Source: Actinomycetes bacterium
GTDB lineage: Bacteria > Actinomycetota > Acidimicrobiia > Acidimicrobiales > Bog-793
Assembly: GCA_021821585.1 (NCBI GenBank)
Contig: JAKACF010000169.1
Location: 1 to 6,698, forward strand
DNA: 6,698 bases
Direction: 5' to 3'
Shown: piece after piece, positions 1 through 5,106 of the stretch
Layout of the letters: each line of letters begins with the position of its first letter
Position numbering within the stretch: the stretch's first letter is position 1
Program-made: the position numbers and the translations under genes
Notes under the pieces: model-generated
The model's input: only the letters and a program-made list of their open reading frames with translations
What the model was told of the DNA's origin: nothing
Database searches by the model: none

Positions 1-1
1 C

Positions 2-940
2 CTCGACGCCCTCTACTTCAAGCCGATCCCCGACAACGCCGAGCGGGAGGACGCCCTCGTCTCGGGGACCATCGACCTCATGCACTGCCAGGCGCCCCAG
101 AACATCAAGCCCTTCTTCGGCAACGACAAGTACCAGGTGATCCTCGGCGACCCGCCGCCGCGTGCGGAGCCCGACGTCGACTTCATCATGCTCAACCTGG
201 ACTCGCCCCCTCTCGACGACCTGCTCGTCCGCCAGGCGCTCGCCAAGGCCACGGACCGGACCGTGCTGAGGGAGACCTACGGCCAAGGGCTCACCGAGCC
301 CGTCTCGGGGCCCTTCGTACCCGGCGAGGTCTGGTACACGAGCACCGGCTACCCCGGGTTCGACCCGAAAGGTGCGCGCCGGCTCGTCGAGGAGTACAAG
401 AAGAAGACGGGCAGCGCGCCCGCCCTCAAGCTCTCCACGATCGCCGGAGGCGACTATGCCGAGGTCGTGCAGATCCTCCAGCAGCAGTGGGAGAGCGTCG
501 GGGTCCGGACCGCGGTCGTCCAGCAGGACTTCACGGCCTTCCTCACCGACGCCGTCGTCGGGACCTACCAGGCCTGCACCTTCGAGCAGTTCGGGGCCAC
601 CGATCCCGACCAGAATTACATCTGGTGGTCGACCGACACCTATGCCAAGGTGGGTTCCGTCTCGCTCAACATGGCGCGCAACCGCGACCCCCGGATCCAA
701 CGAGCGCTCAACACCGGGAGGGAATCGACCGATATCCAAGAGCGTGTGCAGGCGTATCAGGACGTTTCGCGGTATCTGGCCGAGGATCTCCCCTACGTGT
801 GGCTCGGGAAGACCTACTGGGCGGCGGTGGCGGCCTCAGACGTGGTGGGCGTCACGGGGCAGGTCCTGCCGGGCCGCGTCAAGAGCATCGGCTTCAACAA
901 CGGGGCGTTTCTCGTGCATGAGCTCGCGCTCACGAACTAG
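2..940 (+). CDS. Family 5 extracellular solute-binding protein of a peptide-type ABC importer (partial, 5' end missing)
   Basis: The reading frame is open from base 2 to the TAG at 938-940, giving 312 residues of the C-terminal part; full family members are about 500-600 residues, so the signal peptide and first lobe lie outside the window. The ATG at 80 is internal: the upstream residues (YFKPIPDNAEREDALVSGTI) continue the fold. Seen directly is the SBP_bac_5 pattern: a 'PIPD..ERE.ALVSGTIDLM' segment, then 'MLNLDSPPLDDLLVRQALAKATDR' (the usual N-x-x-x-P-x-x-D-x-x-V-R-x-A region), a GYPGFDP..A..L segment, and a C-terminal YQDVSRYLAEDLPYVWL helix. In this family the lipid-anchored or secreted receptor binds peptide or a similar ligand outside the membrane and hands it to the permeases, which are encoded next. 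The ligand (di-/oligopeptide, nickel chelate or other) cannot be inferred. The family call is firm; the specificity is not. Confidence 0.93.
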   Translation, partial: LDALYFKPIPDNAEREDALVSGTIDLMHCQAPQNIKPFFGNDKYQVILGDPPPRAEPDVDFIMLNLDSPPLDDLLVRQALAKATDRTVLRETYGQGLTEPVSGPFVPGEVWYTSTGYPGFDPKGARRLVEEYKKKTGSAPALKLSTIAGGDYAEVVQILQQQWESVGVRTAVVQQDFTAFLTDAVVGTYQACTFEQFGATDPDQNYIWWSTDTYAKVGSVSLNMARNRDPRIQRALNTGRESTDIQERVQAYQDVSRYLAEDLPYVWLGKTYWAAVAASDVVGVTGQVLPGRVKSIGFNNGAFLVHELALTN

Positions 941-952
941 CATCGGCAGGCC

Positions 953-961
953 GGAAGGGGG
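953..961 (+). promoter_or_regulatory. Ribosome binding site that supports the TTG start of the DppB-like gene
   Basis: The purine run GGAAGGGGG lies 5 nt before the TTG at 967. The nearest upstream codons in frame (GTC, CCG) are not starts, so this site decides the unusual TTG start. It sits in the 26-nt gap after the solute-binding protein stop. Confidence 0.75.
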
Positions 962-966
962 TCCCG

Positions 967-1923
967 TTGACCAAGGTTGTCGTTCGGCGCGTTCTTGAAT
1001 TCGCCGTCACGCTCCTCCTCGTCACCTTCGTGACGTTCTTCTTCACCTCGAAGCTCCCGGGCAACGAGGCAGCCGTCATCTGCGGGACGGCGGGCCCTGC
1101 CTGCCTGCACCACGAGGCGGCGATCCTCTACCTCGACCACGGCTTCTTCGCCCGCTACTTCCACTGGCTCGGGAACCTCTTCTCGGGAACCCTCGGGCTC
1201 TCCCAGGCGCCCCCCGAGCCGATCACCACGCTGCTCAAGACCTCCTACCCGATCACCCTCGAGCTCGTGATCTTCTCCCAGGTGATCGCCGTGGTGGTCG
1301 CCGTCCCGATGGCCATGTGGAGCGCGCTCCGACCGAACAAGGTCTTCGACCGGCTCTCGACGACGGTCTCCATCGCCACCTTGTCCCTCCCGGCGTTCAT
1401 CCTCGGACCGTTGCTGCGCTACTTCTTCACCACCCAGCTGCAGTGGTTCCCCGGCGCCGGGGCGACCCTCCCCTCCTTCGGGGCCGACCCTCTCACGAAC
1501 CTCTACACGATGTTCCTCCCGTCGCTCACCCTCGCCATCGGGTCGATCGCCGTCTACCAGCGCCTGCTGCGGGCCGACATGATCGCCACCCTCGAGGAGG
1601 ACTTCATCGTCATGGCACGGGCGAAGGGGCTCACCACGTGGCGGATCCTCTTCCGCCACGCCCTGAGGCCCTCCACCTTCACCGTCATGACGGTCGGAGG
1701 CGTCCAGATCGGCTCGCTCATCGTCGGGGCGATCATCGCCGAGCAGGTCTTCGGGCTCACGGGCCTCGGCTTCCAGCTCGTCTACGCCGTCCAGAAGGCC
1801 GACCTTCCGACCGTGCAGGTCATCACGATCATCGTGGCCGTCGTGTACATCTTCCTCAACGTCTTCATCGACTTCCTGTACTCCGTCATCGATCCGAGGG
1901 TGCGCCGTGCCAGAACCGCCTGA
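967..1923 (+). CDS. dppB: DppB/OppB-type ABC importer permease
   Basis: This 318-residue inner-membrane permease matches the usual DppB length of about 305-340. Hydrophobic segments lie near residues 10-27, 98-120, 134-156, 178-200, 240-262 and 283-305, giving six predicted helices. The EAA loop that docks onto the ATPases is at about 211-236 (EDFIVMARAKGLTTWRILF followed by RHALRPS). The 'FFFTSKLPGNEA' start and 'VIDPRVR' end are typical of the family. It should pair with the DppC-like protein encoded next to form the channel. Translation starts at a TTG with a good purine-rich site 5 nt upstream. The gene follows the binding protein by 26 nt, and its last 17 nt overlap the next gene. The first outer loop (residues 28-97) holds Cys39 and Cys46, which I do not recall from standard DppB. 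The symbol is given at family level; oppB or a nickel permease would fit the sequence equally well. Confidence 0.94.
   Translation: MTKVVVRRVLEFAVTLLLVTFVTFFFTSKLPGNEAAVICGTAGPACLHHEAAILYLDHGFFARYFHWLGNLFSGTLGLSQAPPEPITTLLKTSYPITLELVIFSQVIAVVVAVPMAMWSALRPNKVFDRLSTTVSIATLSLPAFILGPLLRYFFTTQLQWFPGAGATLPSFGADPLTNLYTMFLPSLTLAIGSIAVYQRLLRADMIATLEEDFIVMARAKGLTTWRILFRHALRPSTFTVMTVGGVQIGSLIVGAIIAEQVFGLTGLGFQLVYAVQKADLPTVQVITIIVAVVYIFLNVFIDFLYSVIDPRVRRARTA
1896..1900 (+). promoter_or_regulatory. Ribosome binding site of the DppC-like gene inside the dppB end
   Basis: GAGGG lies 6 nt before the GTG at 1907, within the last codons of the upstream permease gene. It supports the GTG start, the 17-nt gene overlap and translational coupling between the two permeases. 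Confidence 0.65.
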
Positions 1924-2908
1924 CTCCGACCTCATCGCTCAGGACGTCCTCGGGCTGACGGACCTCAAGTCCGACGAGCCCTTCGAGATGCCGGCGGTGA
2001 GCGCCCCGGTCGGCGAGGCCGTCATCCCTGCCGTCATCGGCGCCGAGGCGCCGCCCGAGCGGCCTTCGGCCGCGGGCCGCAAGTGGTACCAGAGCCTCGG
2101 GTGGGGCTTCTGGGTGGCCGTCGGCGTGGTGGTGGCCTGGATCCTGCTGGCGATCTTCGCCGGTGTGCTCCCCCTCCAGTCCCCCTACCGCATCCAGGCG
2201 ACGAGCTGCCTGCTCAACCCCGGCTTGTCGAGCGCCCACCTCCTCGGTTGCGACACCGCCGACCGGGACATCCTCTCGAGGGTCATCTACGGCTCGCGGG
2301 TCTCCCTCGTCGTCGGGTTCGCCTCCATCGCCCTCTCCTTCGTCGTCGGGGGCCCGCTCGGCCTGCTCGCCGGCTACTTCCGGGGAACCTTCGACCGCGT
2401 CCTCGGCGTCGTGGCGAACGTCTTCCTGTCCTTCCCCTCCCTCGTGCTCGGGCTGGCGATCGTGGCCTACCTCGGCAACTCGGAGTGGGACATCGTCCTC
2501 ATCATCGCCATCGTCGCCTGGCCGTTGCTGTTCCGGGTGGTGCGGGCGGCCACGATCGAGTACAGCCAGCGGGAGTACGTGCTCGCCGCCCAGGCGCTCG
2601 GCTCCAAGCGCAGCCGCATCCTCTGGAAGATCCTCGTCCCCGACATCATCCCCTCCACCATCACCTACAACCTGATCGGGGTGGCCCTCGCCATCGTCGG
2701 CGAGGGAGCGCTCTCCTACCTGGGCCAGTCGGTCCCCCCGCCGACGCCGACGTGGGGCAACATGATCGCCCTCGGCACGAGCTCCATGCCGAACGACGTC
2801 AGCCTGCTCATCTCGCCGGCGGTGGCGATGTTCTCGTTCATCCTCGCCATCAACTTCATCGGCGACCGGCTGCGGGCGACCCTCGACGTCCGGGAGGGAG
2901 TGCTGTGA
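1907..2908 (+). CDS. dppC: DppC/OppC-type ABC importer permease with extended N-terminus
   Basis: This 333-residue membrane protein is the second permease of the importer. After about 65 cytoplasmic residues come the first helix (about 67-90), an outer loop, and helices near 131-157, 165-190, 195-213, 250-270 and 300-320. Family marks are 'DTADRDILSRVIYGSRVSL' (115-134), the EAA loop REYVLAAQALGSKRSRILWK (222-241), and 'LSYLGQSVPPPTPTWGNMI' (269-287). The GTG start at 1907 has GAGGG 6 nt upstream and overlaps the dppB end by 17 nt. The N-terminal tail is acidic and Pro/Ala-rich and longer than in many family members; an internal start at the ATG at 1988 is possible but lacks an obvious binding site. 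The outer loop has Cys101 and Cys115. With the DppB-like protein it should form the transmembrane path. Function is confident; substrate is unknown. Confidence 0.94.
   Translation: MPEPPDSDLIAQDVLGLTDLKSDEPFEMPAVSAPVGEAVIPAVIGAEAPPERPSAAGRKWYQSLGWGFWVAVGVVVAWILLAIFAGVLPLQSPYRIQATSCLLNPGLSSAHLLGCDTADRDILSRVIYGSRVSLVVGFASIALSFVVGGPLGLLAGYFRGTFDRVLGVVANVFLSFPSLVLGLAIVAYLGNSEWDIVLIIAIVAWPLLFRVVRAATIEYSQREYVLAAQALGSKRSRILWKILVPDIIPSTITYNLIGVALAIVGEGALSYLGQSVPPPTPTWGNMIALGTSSMPNDVSLLISPAVAMFSFILAINFIGDRLRATLDVREGVL
2893..2900 (+). promoter_or_regulatory. Strong ribosome binding site for the DppD-like ATPase
   Basis: GGAGGGAG ends 4 nt before the GTG at 2905 (7 nt from its GGAGG core). It fixes the start of the ATPase gene in a GTGA overlap with the dppC stop, even though the same frame stays open far upstream through dppC. 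Confidence 0.75.
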
Positions 2909-3987
2909 CCCGCGCCCGCCATGTGAGGGAGATCGACGACCTCGACGACCGGCCCCTTCTCGAGGTGGAGGGGCTGAAGACCCACTTCCGCACCCGCAAC
3001 GGGGTCGTCAGGTCCGTCGACGGGGTCTCGTTCGACCTCGAGCGGGGACGGACGCTCGCCATCGTGGGCGAGTCCGGGTCGGGCAAGACCGTGCTCTCGC
3101 GCTCCATCATGGGCCTGCTCCCCCCTCACAACGTCGTCAGGGAGGGCCGCGTCCGCTTCGGCGACGTCGACATGACGAGCGCCAGCGAGGCCGACCTGCG
3201 GGGCCTCTGGGGCGCCCAGGTGTCGATGGTCTTCCAGGACCCGATGACCTCGCTCAACCCGGTGGTGCGGGTGGGCCGCCAGATCACCGAGTCGCTCCGC
3301 TACCACCTCGCCATGAGCCGGCAGGACGCCAAGGAGACCGCCGTCTCCCTGCTGCGCTCGGTCGGCATTCCTGAGCCCGAGCATCGCATGCGGTGGTACC
3401 CGCACCAGTTCTCGGGCGGCATGTGCCAGCGGATCGTCATCGCGGCGGCCATCGCCTGCGGACCGAAGCTGCTGCTCGCCGACGAGCCGACGACGGGCCT
3501 CGACGTCACCGTCTCGGCGCAGATCCTCGACCTCATCAACCGGCTCCAGCAGGAGCGCTACATGTCGGTGATCCTCGTCACCCACGACCTCGGCGTCGTG
3601 ACGGGGCGCTCCGACGAGGTGATCGTGATGTACGCCGGCCAGATCGTCGAGCGGGCCCCGACGAGCGTGCTCTTCCGTGACATGCGCATGCCCTACACCG
3701 AGGCGCTGCTCAAGTCCGCCCCGCGCCTGTCGAACCCGAGCCACACCCGGCTGCACACGATCCCCGGCAATCCGCCGAACCCGGCGGACCTGCCGAAGGG
3801 CTGCCGCTTCGCCCCCCGCTGCCCCTACGTCCAGCAGCGCTGCCGCGAGGAGGAGCCGCCGCTCCGGGAGGCGGACGTGCCGCGTCACTGGTACGCGTGC
3901 TGGTATCCCGTCGGGTCGCCGGAGGGCGCCCGGGCCCTGGAAGAGAATCAGGCCGCCGGCCAGCCTGGCGCCGTGGGGGTGGTCTGA
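2905..3987 (+). CDS. dppD: DppD/OppD-type ABC importer ATPase
   Basis: This 360-residue ATPase is one of the two nucleotide-binding subunits on the cytoplasmic face of the importer. In order: an N-terminal strand LLEVEGLKTHF (18-28), Walker A GESGSGKT (55-62), Q-loop VFQDP (Gln111), ABC signature FSGGMCQR (169-176), Walker B LLLADE (189-194), D-loop GLD (198-200) and switch His227 (VTHDL). All catalytic residues are intact. The oligopeptide-transporter C-terminal region follows from about 260 (PYTEALLKSAP, GNPPNPADLPKGCRFAPRC). It carries four cysteines at 300, 306, 313 and 332, a pattern linked in this family to a [4Fe-4S] cluster. The GTG start at 2905 has a strong binding site and overlaps the dppC stop by 4 nt (GTGA), which is why the much longer open frame beginning near 2083 is not taken as the gene. 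It should form a heterodimer with the DppF-like protein encoded 1 nt downstream. Confidence 0.95.
   Translation: MTRARHVREIDDLDDRPLLEVEGLKTHFRTRNGVVRSVDGVSFDLERGRTLAIVGESGSGKTVLSRSIMGLLPPHNVVREGRVRFGDVDMTSASEADLRGLWGAQVSMVFQDPMTSLNPVVRVGRQITESLRYHLAMSRQDAKETAVSLLRSVGIPEPEHRMRWYPHQFSGGMCQRIVIAAAIACGPKLLLADEPTTGLDVTVSAQILDLINRLQQERYMSVILVTHDLGVVTGRSDEVIVMYAGQIVERAPTSVLFRDMRMPYTEALLKSAPRLSNPSHTRLHTIPGNPPNPADLPKGCRFAPRCPYVQQRCREEEPPLREADVPRHWYACWYPVGSPEGARALEENQAAGQPGAVGVV
3975..3982 (+). promoter_or_regulatory. Ribosome binding site of the DppF-like ATPase
   Basis: GGGGGTGG lies 6 nt before the GTG at 3989, inside the last codons of the DppD-like gene. The match to the consensus is modest, but it is the only good candidate and supports a start 1 nt after the upstream stop codon. 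Confidence 0.55.
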
Positions 3988-3988
3988 C

Positions 3989-5047
3989 GTGGCCGGCAGC
4001 GGCACCGCACATCTGAGGGACGCGAGCGAGGCCCTCATCCGCGTCGAGAACCTCGTGGTCGAGTTCCCGGCGCCGAAGGGCCAGAAGGTGCACGCCGTCT
4101 CGGACGTGAGCTTCGACGTCTACCCGGGCGAGACGGTCGGCATCGTCGGCGAGTCCGGTTGCGGCAAGTCGACGACGGGACGGGCGATCCTGCAGCTGCC
4201 GAGGCCGACCTCGGGCCAGGTCCTGTTCGAGGGCGTCGACCTCACCGGCCTCGCGGGCGAGGAGATGCGCCAGGTCCGCACGAAGCTGCAGGTCATCTTC
4301 CAGGACCCCATCTCCTCGCTCTACCCGCGGCGCACCGTCTCCGAGCTCGTCCTCGAGCCCCTCGCCATCTGGGACGTCGGCTCCGAGGAGGACCGGGTGG
4401 AGCGCGCCCGGCTCATGCTGTCCGAGGTCAACATGGACTACGACACGGTCTCGTGGCGGCGGCCGTACGAGTTCTCGATCGGCCAGTGCCAGCGGATCTC
4501 CATCGCCCGGGCGCTCATGTTGAACCCACGGGTCCTCATCTGCGACGAGCCCGTGTCGGCCCTCGACGTCTCGGTGCAGGCGCAGATCCTGAACCTGCTC
4601 GAGGACATGAAGCGCCGCTACGGGCTCACGATGATCTTCATCTCCCACGACCTCGCCGTCGTGAAGAACGTGAGCGACCGCGTGCTCGTCATGTTCCTCG
4701 GCAAGACCTGCGAGGTCGCCGACGCCGAGACTCTCTACGCCTCGCCGGCGCACCCCTACACGAGGGCGCTCCTCATGGCGAGCGTCATCTCCTCACGGGC
4801 GCTCTCGCGGGCGGGCGCGTCGGCCGCCCCGGTCCTCGACGAGGAGGAGCGGGAGGCGCACACCGAGATGCCGTCCTCGGTCACGCCGCCCTCGGGGTGC
4901 CGCTACCGCACCCGCTGCCCGCGGGCGAGCGAGATCTGCGGCGTGCAGGAGCCCTCCATGCGCCAGATCGGCGAGGGCCACTACGTGGCCTGCCACTTCC
5001 CGCTCGGCGCCCCGGCGTCGACGGAAGCGGCCGCCATCACGAACTGA
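3989..5047 (+). CDS. dppF: DppF/OppF-type ABC importer ATPase with altered signature motif
   Basis: This 352-residue second ATPase has an N-terminal strand ALIRVENLVVEFP (15-27), Walker A GESGCGKST (54-62), Q-loop IFQDP (Gln105), signature FSIGQCQR (162-169), Walker B VLICDE (182-187), D-loop SALD (190-193) and switch His220 (ISHDL). The signature differs from the usual LSGGQ: the first glycine is Ile164, while Ser163 and Gly165 remain. Other catalytic residues are intact. The C-terminal oligopeptide-transporter region (from PYTRALL, 257) has cysteines at 304, 310, 317 and 335, parallel to those of the DppD-like partner. The GTG start at 3989 lies 1 nt after the dppD stop, with GGGGGTGG 6 nt upstream; the open frame continues upstream through dppD in another frame and is not coding there. 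This is the last gene of the operon, and the next gene is convergent. OppF and DppF cannot be told apart here. Confidence 0.94.
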   Translation: MAGSGTAHLRDASEALIRVENLVVEFPAPKGQKVHAVSDVSFDVYPGETVGIVGESGCGKSTTGRAILQLPRPTSGQVLFEGVDLTGLAGEEMRQVRTKLQVIFQDPISSLYPRRTVSELVLEPLAIWDVGSEEDRVERARLMLSEVNMDYDTVSWRRPYEFSIGQCQRISIARALMLNPRVLICDEPVSALDVSVQAQILNLLEDMKRRYGLTMIFISHDLAVVKNVSDRVLVMFLGKTCEVADAETLYASPAHPYTRALLMASVISSRALSRAGASAAPVLDEEEREAHTEMPSSVTPPSGCRYRTRCPRASEICGVQEPSMRQIGEGHYVACHFPLGAPASTEAAAITN

Positions 5048-5077
5048 GCGGGGGCGGCGCCCGGCGCCCGCCCGCTC
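5046..5077. terminator. Candidate two-way terminator hairpin between dppF and rpsA
   Basis: The arms gagcggg (5046-5052) and cccgctc (5071-5077) pair over 7 bp. The interior can extend with cgg/ccg (5055-5057 with 5068-5070) and cgc/gcg (5058-5060 with 5064-5066), leaving a 3-nt loop and small bulges. It begins in the dppF stop codon and ends 16 nt from the rpsA stop, so it can fold in either transcript. There is no T-run on either side, so it is not a classical intrinsic terminator; many high-G+C actinobacteria are thought to use such hairpins. Pairing is read by eye; no energy was computed. Confidence 0.5.
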
Positions 5078-5106
5078 CTACTCCTCGGCCCTCCTACTCC
5101 TCGGCC
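5075..5106. repeat. Perfect 16-bp tandem duplication across the rpsA stop codon
   Basis: The unit ctcctactcctcggcc occurs at 5075-5090 and again at 5091-5106 without mismatch. The second copy contains the rpsA stop (TAG, read as cta at 5094-5096) and the last codons. The first copy lies in the 3' untranslated part and repeats the TAG in a different frame. The inner edge of the repeat also forms part of the terminator stem. Confidence 0.85.

Noticed and set aside
937..1935. A 332-codon open frame on the - strand opposite the DppB-like gene
   Set aside because: Its product is a low-complexity Glu/Asp/Arg/Gly-rich sequence, as expected from the complement of a GC-rich gene. The + strand has a clear family match over the same bases.
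2083..2904. A + strand open frame running through dppC into the DppD-like gene, suggesting a fusion protein
   Set aside because: The part before 2905 is Arg/Pro/Gly-rich with no family features and lies over a well-supported dppC frame. A strong binding site and GTG at 2905 give the real start.
3677..3988. An upstream extension of the DppF-like gene within dppD
   Set aside because: The extension is a shadow of the dppD C-terminal region in another frame, rich in Arg, Pro and Ala. The GTG at 3989 fits the family start.
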